Part shown: in pieces, positions 1-9,243 of the stretch | How positions within the stretch are numbered: the stretch's first letter is position 1 | How the letters are laid out: each line of letters starts with the position of its first letter | Source: an uncultured Eubacteriales bacterium | Lineage (GTDB): Bacteria; Bacillota; Clostridia; Oscillospirales; Acutalibacteraceae | NCBI GenBank assembly: GCA_934486705.1 | Contig: CAKSQS010000002.1 | Coordinates: 62,001 to 126,000, forward strand | DNA: 64,000 nt | Direction: 5' to 3' | Program-made: the position numbers and the translations under genes | Notes under the pieces: generated by a model | What the model saw: the letters and a program-made list of their open reading frames with translations, nothing else | Database searches by the model: none | What the model was told of the DNA's origin: nothing

Positions 1-1
1 T

Positions 2-1642
2 ATGGGGGCGGACGGCGACAGCGCCCGCTTTGAGGAAAACGCCGAAAAGCTTAAATATGAGCTTTTAATGTTTGACGAGCACACATGGGGCTGCGATATT
101 AAAACCTTTTTGACCGACAGAAAATACGAAAAGGCGGAGTTTGAAAGCCAAACAGCCTCCGACGGGGTAAAATTTGCGGAGGAATCGTGGAATGAGCAGC
201 GCGGGCGTGCAAAGAGAGCCGAAAAGGCGTGCGAGCAAAACACGGAGCTTTTAAAAGAATGCGTTACCGCCTCGGAAAATGATTTAATTGTTTACAATAA
301 TAATTTCGGCGTGGGCGATTATTGGGTCGAGGTTGAAAAGGGAAGTGTTTATGCCGATTCGCGCGATAATTCCGCCGTGACAACCTTTTCGGGGCTTGAC
401 CGTGATGAGCTTTACATCCGTATTTCGCACAACACAGAGCTGCATTGTTTTAAAAAGAGCTTCGGCAATGCGGTTAAGCAAAACAATGTGTCGGTTTTTG
501 AGGACGGTGATTTTTTAAAGGTAAATACGCCGTATCACAAAGCGGTATTTTCAGTGAAGGACGGTACATTATGCAGTCTTACCGACTGCAAAACCGGTAA
601 GGAATGGGTAAACGAAAGCGCCCCACTTTACAGGTACGACATTTACAGCGCTAAGGACATAGCCGATTACCAGAAAAGCTATATTTATTGTCCGTACGAT
701 TGGATAATAAAGGATTTGGGCAAGGAAAACTACCCGAGCAATTTAGAGCATATGACCTTTTACCCCGCTTTTTCCGAGTATAAGATAAGAGAAAACGGCG
801 AAAGCGCGGAAATAACCCTTTTGTTTAAGAATCCGCGCGAAAGCTATGAAAAATTCGGAAATTCTCAAGAGGTGCATATTAAATTCATCTTTTACGGCTA
901 CAAGCCGATAATCAACGTTGAATGCAATGTTCCGAAAAAGCCGAAAACACCGTATCTTGAATCGGGACATTTTATTCTGCCGCTGTGCAGCGGCGGGTTG
1001 AGCTTTTGCTTTGATAAAACCGGGGGCGTTATTCATCCTGAAAGCGATATTATAAGAAACGGGAATACGGAAATTTACTGCCTGGAAAGCTTTGTGCATG
1101 CCTCTGAAAACGGCGTGGGCATAGGCGTTATTTCAAAGGATACGCCGCTTTTTTCGGTAGGCGGCAGCGGAATTTTAAAATTCCGAAGCGAATATGAAAA
1201 GCCGATTGACAATAAGCTGTATTTCAATCTTTTCAATAATCAGTGGGGAACGAATTTTCCGCAGTGGGTTTCGGGCAATTTGAAATACAGGTACACTGTT
1301 TTCACACACAAAGGCGGCGAAGAGGCGGGAATTGAGCTTGCCGCAAAGTTTTCGGGGGAGCTTTTAACGCTTAAGGGCAAAATAGACGCGTGTATTACGA
1401 AAAATCCTTTTTATTTCCCCGATTCGGTGAAAATGCTTGAGCTCGGGCACATAGGTGAAAACAGATTTTTGCTTATATTAAAGGAATGCGCCGGAAAGGA
1501 TTTTGAGGCCGTGCTTAATTTTTCAAGGTTTAAAGCGGCATACAGGTGTAATTTGTTCGGTGAAAACGCCTTGCAAATACCCGTTCGTTTCAGCGAGCAC
1601 TTTGCGCCATGGTCGCTCAATTGCTACATATTAGAGGTTTAA
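2..1642 (+). CDS. GH38-like glycosidase, C-terminal part (5' end outside window)
   Basis: The reading frame is open at the left edge, so only the last ~546 residues are visible and the first ATG at position 2 is probably internal. Near its start it has an MFDEHTWG motif. As I recall, a similar EHTWG segment occurs in alpha-mannosidase-like (GH38/DUF5054-type) hydrolases, just before the beta-sandwich half. The rest is beta-rich without membrane segments and ends in a hydrophobic FAPWSLNCYIL stretch typical of the closing beta-sandwich in such enzymes. No signal peptide can be judged. It is followed after 15 bases by a GH78 gene in the same orientation, so it belongs to a glycosidase operon. 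The family call rests on one motif and context; another TIM-barrel glycosidase is possible. Confidence 0.6.
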   Translation: MGADGDSARFEENAEKLKYELLMFDEHTWGCDIKTFLTDRKYEKAEFESQTASDGVKFAEESWNEQRGRAKRAEKACEQNTELLKECVTASENDLIVYNNNFGVGDYWVEVEKGSVYADSRDNSAVTTFSGLDRDELYIRISHNTELHCFKKSFGNAVKQNNVSVFEDGDFLKVNTPYHKAVFSVKDGTLCSLTDCKTGKEWVNESAPLYRYDIYSAKDIADYQKSYIYCPYDWIIKDLGKENYPSNLEHMTFYPAFSEYKIRENGESAEITLLFKNPRESYEKFGNSQEVHIKFIFYGYKPIINVECNVPKKPKTPYLESGHFILPLCSGGLSFCFDKTGGVIHPESDIIRNGNTEIYCLESFVHASENGVGIGVISKDTPLFSVGGSGILKFRSEYEKPIDNKLYFNLFNNQWGTNFPQWVSGNLKYRYTVFTHKGGEEAGIELAAKFSGELLTLKGKIDACITKNPFYFPDSVKMLELGHIGENRFLLILKECAGKDFEAVLNFSRFKAAYRCNLFGENALQIPVRFSEHFAPWSLNCYILEV

Positions 1643-1657
1643 AGAGGAGTGAACTGC

Positions 1658-3916
1658 TTGTTTTCAAAAAAATTTATTGCCGCGTCCGAGCGTTGGGGTA
1701 CCGAGGATAATCCGATACCCGCGCCTTTATTCAGAAAAAGCTTTATATGCTCAAAGCCGATAACCGCTGCGGAAATTACCGTGTGCGGGCTCGGCTTTTA
1801 CGAGCTTTATATAAACGGCAGCAACATTACAAAAGGACTTATGGCGCCGTATATCAGTAATCCCGACGATTTGCTTTATTACGATACCTACAATATAAAG
1901 CCATATCTGCAAAACGGTAAAAATACGGTGGGGCTGCTGCTGGGGAACGGATTTTTAAATGCCGCGGGCGGGTATATTTGGGGCTTTACCGAGGCTGCTT
2001 TCAGAAGTGCCCCGAAATTTGCGCTGCATGCGGAAATAACGCTTTCGGGCGGCGAAAAGATCACCTTTGAGGCTGACGAAAGCTTTAAAACCCACCCGTC
2101 TCCCATAATTTTTGACGACGAACGCATGGGCGAGATTTATGATGCAAATTCGGAAATACCCGATTGGTGCGCGCCGAGCTTTGATGACAGCGGCTGGCAA
2201 TCGGCTGTAAGCGCCGTTACGCCCAAGGGCATGGCAGTAACCCCGATTGCAGAGCCCATAGTTAAAACCGAGGAAATATATCCGATTGCCGTTTTTCCGT
2301 CGGGCGACGGTTTCATTTACGATTTCGGAGTTAATTCCGCAGGGCTTTGCCGCCTGAAAATAAAGGGCGAAAAGGGTCAGAGGGTCGATATGTATTTCGG
2401 CGAGGTTTTAAAGAACGGCAGGCTTTTTCAGGAAAACATAGTTTGCGATAAAAATGTCAGGTATTCACAGCACGACGCGTATATATGCAAGGGAATCGGC
2501 ACGGAGGTCTTTGTGCCGCACTTTACATATCACGGTTTCAGATACGTTTATGTAACGGGCGTTACCGAGGCGCAGGCAGATGCGGCTCTGCTGACATATT
2601 TGGTGTTTAACAGCGACTTAAAAGAGGTGGGCGGTTTTGAGTGCTCCGATAATACGGCGAATAAATTGCAGGAAATAACACGGCGCTCCACGCTTTCAAA
2701 TATGTATTATTTCCCGACCGATTGCCCGCACAGGGAAAAAAACGGCTGGACGGGTGATGTTGTGCTTTCCGCAGAGCATATGCTGCTCAATCTTTCCGTT
2801 GAAAACAGCTTTAAGGATTGGTACAGAAATATCTGCCTTTCCATGCGGGAGGATAACTGCGTTTCAAGCATTGTGCCGACCTCGGGCTGGGGCTCGGGTC
2901 ACGGTCCTGCATGGAACGGAATAATTATTTATCTGCCCTATTTTATGTATAAATACAGGGGAGATTTAAGCCTTGCCGAGTACGGCAGGGAATACATTGC
3001 GCGATATATGAATTTTATGGTATCCACAATAAGGGAGGACGGCACCGCCTGCTACGGTCTGGGAGATTTTGTTCCGACAGGCAGAGAGCCCGAGGACTAC
3101 TATTGCCCGCTTGAAATAACAACAAGCTTTATAACAATGGATTCATTTAAAAAGTGCGGGTATCTCTTCGAGCTTTTGGGGGACGCGGAAAGCTCTGCCG
3201 AAGCTTATAAATACGCCGAAAAAATGAAGAGAGCGATAAGGCTTAAATATTTTGATACAAAAACCCTTACAATGATGAGCAAAACCCAAACCGCACAGGC
3301 AATGGCGCTGTATTTCGGCATACTGTCTGGGGAAGAAGAAAAGGGCGCGGCACAGGTTTTGGTTGACATAATACACAAGGATAACGACCATATGCGTTTG
3401 GGCGTTTTGGGCGGAAGAATTTTGTTCCATGTGCTTTCAAAATACGGCTGCACTGATTTGGCTTATAAAATGATAACCCAAAGCACATACCCGTCCTACG
3501 GGAATTGGGTGGCAAGAGGCGCTACTACTCTGTGGGAGGAGTTTTATGAGGAGGGGACTAAAATTTCCTCACTCAACCACCACTTCTGGGGAGATATAAG
3601 CCATTGGTTTATAAGCACGCTCGGCGGGATATGCTATAATCCCGATTGCAATAATCCTTACGCGGTAAATATATGCCCGCATTTTCCGAAGACGTTGACC
3701 CACGCCGAAGCGTATCATTTATCGCCTGTCGGTAAAATATCTTCAAAATGGCGGAGAGACGGAGAAAAAATTATTCTTTATATAACCGTTCCCGAGCATA
3801 CGTTCGGTAAAATAGCCGTTTCGGACGGATATACCTTTGAAGACGGAAAAACCGAAATGCCGCTGCTCGGCGGAAAATATCTATTGGTAAAGGATGAAAA
3901 AAGAAATGAAAAATGA
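1658..3916 (+). CDS. GH78 alpha-L-rhamnosidase
   Basis: Probably releases terminal alpha-L-rhamnose from glycans or glycosides. The 752-residue protein has the family order: N-terminal beta domains (FYELYINGSNITKG, YISNPDDLLYYDTYNI), then the (alpha/alpha)6 catalytic barrel with the DCPHREKNGWTGD signature at about residue 355 and WEEFYEEG further on, then a small C-terminal beta-sandwich. There is no signal peptide, so it should act in the cytoplasm on imported oligosaccharides. Start choice: AGGAG at 1645-1649 lies 8 bases before a TTG at 1658, whereas the upstream in-frame GTG at 1649 overlaps that ribosome site; TTG is therefore preferred. The 3' end overlaps the GH20 gene, which implies translational coupling. 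Confidence 0.88.
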   Translation: MFSKKFIAASERWGTEDNPIPAPLFRKSFICSKPITAAEITVCGLGFYELYINGSNITKGLMAPYISNPDDLLYYDTYNIKPYLQNGKNTVGLLLGNGFLNAAGGYIWGFTEAAFRSAPKFALHAEITLSGGEKITFEADESFKTHPSPIIFDDERMGEIYDANSEIPDWCAPSFDDSGWQSAVSAVTPKGMAVTPIAEPIVKTEEIYPIAVFPSGDGFIYDFGVNSAGLCRLKIKGEKGQRVDMYFGEVLKNGRLFQENIVCDKNVRYSQHDAYICKGIGTEVFVPHFTYHGFRYVYVTGVTEAQADAALLTYLVFNSDLKEVGGFECSDNTANKLQEITRRSTLSNMYYFPTDCPHREKNGWTGDVVLSAEHMLLNLSVENSFKDWYRNICLSMREDNCVSSIVPTSGWGSGHGPAWNGIIIYLPYFMYKYRGDLSLAEYGREYIARYMNFMVSTIREDGTACYGLGDFVPTGREPEDYYCPLEITTSFITMDSFKKCGYLFELLGDAESSAEAYKYAEKMKRAIRLKYFDTKTLTMMSKTQTAQAMALYFGILSGEEEKGAAQVLVDIIHKDNDHMRLGVLGGRILFHVLSKYGCTDLAYKMITQSTYPSYGNWVARGATTLWEEFYEEGTKISSLNHHFWGDISHWFISTLGGICYNPDCNNPYAVNICPHFPKTLTHAEAYHLSPVGKISSKWRRDGEKIILYITVPEHTFGKIAVSDGYTFEDGKTEMPLLGGKYLLVKDEKRNEK

Positions 3917-5738
3917 TATTAAATTTTGCCCCGTACCCAAAAAGGCGGAGTACGGCGACGGAATTTTCTTTCTTAATTTCGCAGGAGTTATAAGCGCCGA
4001 CAGCGGAGAGCTTTTAAATCCGCTTATAATTGCGAAGAGTTACAGGCTCGGCGGTATGAGGGTGCAGGTAAAAAATACTCCCGCCGATATAACGCTTGCC
4101 CATAAGCCGCTCGGGAAAGAGGAATATATATTGGATATTTCAAAGCAGGGCGTTTTCATAGGCTACGGCGATATATCGGGTGCGTTTTACGGTATGATGA
4201 CCCTTAACCAGATGATTGAACAGGCGGGCTATGCTTTGCCGTTTCTGCACATTGAGGATAAGCCCGATTTCGGGTTCAGGGGCTATATGCTCGATGTGGC
4301 GCGCTGCAAAATTCCGAAAAAGGAAACGATTTATAAAATAATCGATATGCTGGCTATGTTCAAATATAATCAGCTTCAGCTTTATATGGAGGGCGTGCCG
4401 TTTGAGTACCCGTCATTCCCCAATATGACGAAAAACCGCGAGCTTTTAACGGGCGAGGAGCTTTTTTTAATCGATAAATACTGCAAAGAGCGTATGATAG
4501 AATTGGTGCCGTGTCAAAATCATTTCGGGCATATGCGGCCGTGGGTGCAGACCGATTACAATTATCTTGCGGAGTGCCCGAACGGCTTTGACGACGGCCC
4601 GTGGGGCTTTAAAGAGCCCGAAATACTCGACCCGACTGACGAGCGGTCGCTAAAGCTTGTAACACAAATGGCAGACGATCTGCTGCCTTATTTCAGCTCG
4701 GACGTTTACAATATAAACTGTGATGAAACAAACGAGCTCGGCAAGGGCAAGAGCCGCGAGCTTTGCGAAAAAATCGGAACGGGCAGGGTATACCTGAATT
4801 ACATTCTGAAGCTTTACGAAATGGCAAAGAGCCGCGGCAAGCGCATACTTATGTGGGGGGATATAATTAAAAAATATCCTGAGCTGCTGCCCGAGCTGCC
4901 GCAGGATGTTACCGTGCTTGAATGGGGCTACGATGATTTCGAGCCTACCGAGCAGAGCTGTAAGCTTATGCGGGATTCGGGTGTTAATTATATTGTCTGC
5001 CCGGGCACAAATACTTGGAACTCGGTTACGGGCAGAACCGCCACCATGATAAATAACATTAAAACCGCTGCGGTAAACGGTCTTAAATACGGTGCGTGCG
5101 GTATCTTATGTACCGATTGGGGCGATAACGGGCATCATCAGCCGCTTTGCGTTTCGTACCCGGGAATTGTTTGGGCGGCGGCTAATTCGTGGAACTGCGC
5201 CGATTCGCATGCGGCGGATATACCCGTAATTCTTGACAGGCTGATTTTTTCGGACAAAAGCGGAAAAATGGGACAAATTGTTCTTGACGCGGGCAACTAC
5301 CGACAGGCGGAGTATAAGCAGCCGCTCAACATAACGTTTACAATGCACCTTATGCTGAGCGATTTCGGAGACCCGAAAATTATAGAAAACGCCACTGCGG
5401 CGGACTTTATTAAAATACGTGAATATTTTGCCGATATAAAAAAGAGACTTTTGCAGGCAGAGCCCGGCTGCGAGGACGGCGCGCTTATAAAAGAGGAGCT
5501 TGAAACGGCGGCGGATATGGTAGAATGGATGCAGCTGATAGGGCTTTACTATGTTTGTATGCGTGACGGCGACACAAACGCCGCGAAAAAATATCTTGAG
5601 GATTTCGCCGCACAAAGGGAAACGGTTTATAACCGATTTAAAACCTGTTGGCTCAAAAGGAATAAATACGGTTATCTTGATAAATCGCTTGAAAAGCTTG
5701 ATAAGCCTTACACAGCGGCATTGAGGATAAAGGAGTAG
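3906..5738 (+). CDS. GH20-type beta-N-acetylhexosaminidase
   Basis: Likely removes terminal beta-linked GlcNAc or GalNAc. It has the small alpha/beta lead domain (to about residue 120), then a TIM barrel opening with DFGFRGYMLDVARCKIPK. The family's catalytic Asp-Glu pair is in NINCDET at D273-E274, numbered from the ATG at 3906. The histidine-rich loop QNHFGHMRPW and the tryptophan patches VLEWGYDDFEP and LCTDWGDNGHHQP fit the sugar-binding site. At 610 residues it is a usual length. No signal peptide is present, so it is probably intracellular. An in-frame ATG at 3894 has its Shine-Dalgarno directly abutting it; the ATG at 3906 is 11 bases from AAGGA and is preferred. It overlaps the end of the rhamnosidase gene by 11 bases. 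Confidence 0.85.
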   Translation: MKNDIKFCPVPKKAEYGDGIFFLNFAGVISADSGELLNPLIIAKSYRLGGMRVQVKNTPADITLAHKPLGKEEYILDISKQGVFIGYGDISGAFYGMMTLNQMIEQAGYALPFLHIEDKPDFGFRGYMLDVARCKIPKKETIYKIIDMLAMFKYNQLQLYMEGVPFEYPSFPNMTKNRELLTGEELFLIDKYCKERMIELVPCQNHFGHMRPWVQTDYNYLAECPNGFDDGPWGFKEPEILDPTDERSLKLVTQMADDLLPYFSSDVYNINCDETNELGKGKSRELCEKIGTGRVYLNYILKLYEMAKSRGKRILMWGDIIKKYPELLPELPQDVTVLEWGYDDFEPTEQSCKLMRDSGVNYIVCPGTNTWNSVTGRTATMINNIKTAAVNGLKYGACGILCTDWGDNGHHQPLCVSYPGIVWAAANSWNCADSHAADIPVILDRLIFSDKSGKMGQIVLDAGNYRQAEYKQPLNITFTMHLMLSDFGDPKIIENATAADFIKIREYFADIKKRLLQAEPGCEDGALIKEELETAADMVEWMQLIGLYYVCMRDGDTNAAKKYLEDFAAQRETVYNRFKTCWLKRNKYGYLDKSLEKLDKPYTAALRIKE

Positions 5739-5742
5739 GGTT

Positions 5743-8328
5743 ATGAAAATATTTATACATTCCGGAACACACTGGGACAGAGAGTGGTACGAGCCGTTTC
5801 AGAGCTTCAGGTACAGACTGGTCGGTATGCTGACAGAGGTAATTGAAAATCTTTTGAAAAAGCCCGACGAGGTATTCCATTTGGACGGTCAGACCGTTGT
5901 GCTTGACGATTATTTGGAAATATGCCCCGAAATGCGGGATAAGCTAATGAAGCTTATTAAGAACGGTCAGATAATTATAGGGCCTTGGTATAATATGCCC
6001 GATGAATTTTTATTAAGCGGAGAAAGCCTTATTAAAAATTTGCGTTTGGGCCTCAAAAAATCAAGGGAAGAATACGGCGTTGAGCCCGCAAAAAACGCCT
6101 ATATCTGCGATATTTTCGGGCATGCCTGCCAGACCCCGCAGATTTTTGCGGGAATGGGGCTTTACCATACCGTTCTCGGCAGAGGGGTAAACGAGCATAC
6201 CGCACCGCCGAATTTCCGCTGGCAGTCGCCCGACGGCAGCGAGGTTATAGCCTACAGACTGCGGGATCACAGCGGATACCTTGATTTCACCGATTTTGTG
6301 AACGGCATTCCCGAAGACATATCGGATGAGGAATTTGATATGAGGGTCAAGGAATATTTCGACGGGCTTATAGAAATGTCAGGCGATGTTCCCGTGGTTG
6401 TAAGCTTTGACGCGGGCGATCACTCGGGTTACCGCTATGATACCGACCGTTATCTGGACGCGCTTAAAAGAATATACCCCGACGCCGAAATATACCACAC
6501 CGGCATTGACGAAATAAATAAGGCGCAGGATGAATATGTAAGCCGTATGCCGATACTAAAGGGTGAGCTTGCCGAAACGGCAAAAGGAAACGGATTTTAT
6601 AAATATCTTATTTCAAACACCCTCTCGTCGAGATATCCGATAAAGAAGTACAACGATATAAACCAGTCCCTGCTTGAAAAGCTGGTTGCTCCGCTTTACG
6701 GTATGCGCCTTACAAAGCTGCCTGCGGGCTTTTTAAGGGTTGCGAATAAGTATCTCTTGCTGAATCACCCGCATGATTCTATATGCGGCTGCTCTATAGA
6801 CCAGGTTCACCGTGATATGATGTACCGCTTTGACCAGACGCGGCTTATCTGCGACCGTATTACAGGCACGGCGGAAGAAATGCTGTGCGGGGATTTATCG
6901 GCTTATGCGGAAAGTACCGTTTCCTGTGACGGAGAAGTTAAGCTTTTGAGGGTTTTAAATCCTCTGCCGTATAAAACCGAACGGAACATAACCGCCGAAA
7001 TACGGTTTGAAGACGATTTTCCGCGCTACGTCAACGGCTTTGGGTATGAAAAAATAGCCGCGTTCAGGCTTTATGACGCCGACGGAAGGGAAGTACCGTA
7101 CGGAATTTCCGATATAAGGGATTATAACAGCTACGTTATAAATTTTGACGCATCACTCGGTGCATGCTCGGTTACCGAATATGTTATAAAGCCTTTCGAT
7201 ACGCCTACGCGCTATCTTGAAAAAATGCCCTACACGCCGCTTTCGGCAAAGGGTGAAAAATTGGAAATAGAATTTGCTGCCGACGGTACGTTTACATTAA
7301 CGGATATTGAAACAGGCTGTAAATACAGCCGCCTGCTCACCCTTACGGACGAGGGCGAAATAGGGGACGGCTGGTTTCATTCAAACCCCGTATCCGACCG
7401 CGTAACCACGGCTACCGAGGCGTATATAAGTATTGTAGAAAATAACTGCGGCAGAATAGTATTTGAATCGGTGCAGAAAATGCTGCTGCCCGAAGATATG
7501 AACTGCACAGTCGGTAAGCACCGCTCTGCAAAAACAAAGGAATTTTTTGTAAAGCATACCGTAACCCTTGCAAAAAACGACAGATTTGTAACGGTGAAGA
7601 CCGAGATTGACAACAATGTTAAGGACCACCGATTAAAGGTGAAATTTCCTACGGGAATTACTTCGTCCACCTATTTTGTCAATCAGCCGTTCGGCAGGGT
7701 AGAGCGTAAGTGCGGAATAAACACCGCCACCGCCGATTGGAAGGAATGCGACGTTATAGAAAGGCAGACCTCGGGAATGGTGTATAAAACCGACGGAAAG
7801 CACGGGCTTGCGGTTTTATCGGCATACGGTATTCACGAGTGCGCCGCAGCCGAAAACGGAGATATTGATTTAACGCTTTTCAGGAGCTTTTGGCGTACTA
7901 CCGACGAAAACAAGCCGGGAACGGATTGTCAGCTGCTTGAAAAAATGACCTTTGAATATCAAATCGTGCCGTTCGGCGCAGAAGAGAATTTTGCCGCTCT
8001 TTGCCGCAGGCTTGACTTTTTGCAGTGCCCGCCCGTGAGCTGTAATACGGTCGGCAAAAGCTATGGAAAATACCGCCCGCTTATGGAATTTAAAGAATCT
8101 GCGTTTGTTTATTCAACCTGTGCGCCGCTTGATAACGGTCATACGGAAATAAGACTTTTCAACGCGTCGGACGAAACAAAATGCGGGCGCGTCAGTCTGC
8201 CGAATTTTGCAAAGGAAGCATACCTTACCGAGCTTGACGGCAGGAAAATATCTAAGCTTGATATTAAAGACGGCGGCATAGAGCTGAAACTTACAAAATG
8301 GAAAATTGCCACCGTAGAGATATTTTAA
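5743..8328 (+). CDS. GH38 alpha-mannosidase
   Basis: Retaining, zinc-dependent alpha-mannosidase of 861 residues. The N-terminal motif HWDREW supplies zinc ligands H10 and D12, ICDIFGH holds the likely nucleophile/ligand D123, and LLNHPHDSICGCS supplies the late histidine and the acidic residue of the active site. The central helical domain and long C-terminal beta-sandwich are typical of the family. No signal peptide, so it is expected in the cytoplasm, trimming mannosides after import. It starts 4 bases after the GH20 stop, behind an AAGGAG ribosome site, and is the last gene of the glycosidase operon before the terminator at 8352. Together with the GH20 and GH78 genes it suggests a mixed substrate containing Man, HexNAc and Rha, as in host or plant glycoconjugates (inference). 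Confidence 0.92.
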   Translation: MKIFIHSGTHWDREWYEPFQSFRYRLVGMLTEVIENLLKKPDEVFHLDGQTVVLDDYLEICPEMRDKLMKLIKNGQIIIGPWYNMPDEFLLSGESLIKNLRLGLKKSREEYGVEPAKNAYICDIFGHACQTPQIFAGMGLYHTVLGRGVNEHTAPPNFRWQSPDGSEVIAYRLRDHSGYLDFTDFVNGIPEDISDEEFDMRVKEYFDGLIEMSGDVPVVVSFDAGDHSGYRYDTDRYLDALKRIYPDAEIYHTGIDEINKAQDEYVSRMPILKGELAETAKGNGFYKYLISNTLSSRYPIKKYNDINQSLLEKLVAPLYGMRLTKLPAGFLRVANKYLLLNHPHDSICGCSIDQVHRDMMYRFDQTRLICDRITGTAEEMLCGDLSAYAESTVSCDGEVKLLRVLNPLPYKTERNITAEIRFEDDFPRYVNGFGYEKIAAFRLYDADGREVPYGISDIRDYNSYVINFDASLGACSVTEYVIKPFDTPTRYLEKMPYTPLSAKGEKLEIEFAADGTFTLTDIETGCKYSRLLTLTDEGEIGDGWFHSNPVSDRVTTATEAYISIVENNCGRIVFESVQKMLLPEDMNCTVGKHRSAKTKEFFVKHTVTLAKNDRFVTVKTEIDNNVKDHRLKVKFPTGITSSTYFVNQPFGRVERKCGINTATADWKECDVIERQTSGMVYKTDGKHGLAVLSAYGIHECAAAENGDIDLTLFRSFWRTTDENKPGTDCQLLEKMTFEYQIVPFGAEENFAALCRRLDFLQCPPVSCNTVGKSYGKYRPLMEFKESAFVYSTCAPLDNGHTEIRLFNASDETKCGRVSLPNFAKEAYLTELDGRKISKLDIKDGGIELKLTKWKIATVEIF

Positions 8329-8351
8329 ATAATTCGGAATTTCAAAAAAAC

Positions 8352-8394
8352 AAAAGCCTGCCGCCGAAGGTTGAACCTTCGGCGGCAGGCTTTT
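8352..8394. terminator. Bidirectional intrinsic terminator
   Basis: A perfect 19-bp inverted repeat (arms 8352-8370 and 8376-8394) with a 5-base loop TTGAA. The stem begins AAAAGCC and ends GGCTTTT, so either strand gives a GC-rich hairpin followed by U residues. It sits between the convergent GH38 and sortase genes and can stop transcription from both. Confidence 0.95.
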
Positions 8395-8429
8395 GCCGTT
8401 TTCAATTTCGTATCGCGAATATATGGCGT

Positions 8430-9218
8430 CTATTTCGTCAGCGCACTTGAAAGCAATACGCCCACGGCTATAAAGCGTTCGTTTTTTGAGGCCGTGCAGG
8501 TGCTGAGTGTTATAAGCTTGTCACCGAATTTCGGTGATACGGATTTATCGCTGACGTTTGATTTAAGGCACTTTTCCGTAAATTCATTAAAGGATGCCTC
8601 ATCGTAAAAATTATATGTATCCGGAATACTTTTATCATCGGTTTTGTACGCCGAAAAAATCTTGTATGTAAGTATTCTTTTCGGTGTATAAATTTTAATA
8701 AGCGGGTTTTTATCCAAAAAGCTTTGATTGCGGTATTTCTTTATATCGGCAAACATTGTGCCGTCGAGCATATCGTGCCCGTAAAGCACGGTATTGTTAC
8801 TTATAAAGGTTTCGTCGTTTATCTTTTGCATGTATATTGCTCCGTGCGCGGCGGATTTCTTTTTGTAATCGTGGTCAAGATAAAAGTCCTCTTCTTCAAG
8901 AGTAACGCTTCTGAGCACAGGGTAATCAACCGCCGTGCCGGGAATACGAATCCAGGCGCAAATATCCGAATTTTCTTCTTTCAGCTTTGTAAAGTCAACC
9001 GGATTTCCCGAAACTACTATGCCGTTCTGTATTATTTCCTCGGTGTTGAAATTTCTGTATCCGTCAAAGTCGTTCTTCTTCGGTACAAAAATGCTCAAAA
9101 GCACCGTCGCGCAGATTATGACCGAAACAGTGCAGGCTATAATGACCGCGCTTCTTTTTTTATTGCTCAAAATATAATTTTTAAGCCTGTTGATAAGTGC
9201 AAAAAATTTTTCTTTCAT
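8430..9218 (-). CDS. Class B sortase
   Basis: Membrane-bound cysteine transpeptidase that attaches surface proteins to cell wall or pilus. The 262-residue protein has a cytoplasmic basic start, one membrane helix (about residues 22-45), then the sortase barrel. Catalytic residues are visible: H148 in LYGHDM, C241 in TLSTC and R248 in NERF. DICAWIRIPGT and the YPVLRS segment match class B enzymes. It lies 25 bases downstream of the GntR/LacI-type regulator and is probably co-transcribed with it. No protein in the window carries a clear class A or B sorting signal, so its substrate is elsewhere. It ends facing the GH38 operon across a shared terminator. Confidence 0.92.
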   Translation of the reverse strand: MKEKFFALINRLKNYILSNKKRSAVIIACTVSVIICATVLLSIFVPKKNDFDGYRNFNTEEIIQNGIVVSGNPVDFTKLKEENSDICAWIRIPGTAVDYPVLRSVTLEEEDFYLDHDYKKKSAAHGAIYMQKINDETFISNNTVLYGHDMLDGTMFADIKKYRNQSFLDKNPLIKIYTPKRILTYKIFSAYKTDDKSIPDTYNFYDEASFNEFTEKCLKSNVSDKSVSPKFGDKLITLSTCTASKNERFIAVGVLLSSALTK

Positions 9219-9243
9219 TATATATGTCTCCGCGTTGAAATTA

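Noticed and set aside
8371..8607. Plus-strand frame opposite the sortase 3' end
   Set aside because: It begins inside the terminator loop and is the antisense shadow of the sortase gene.
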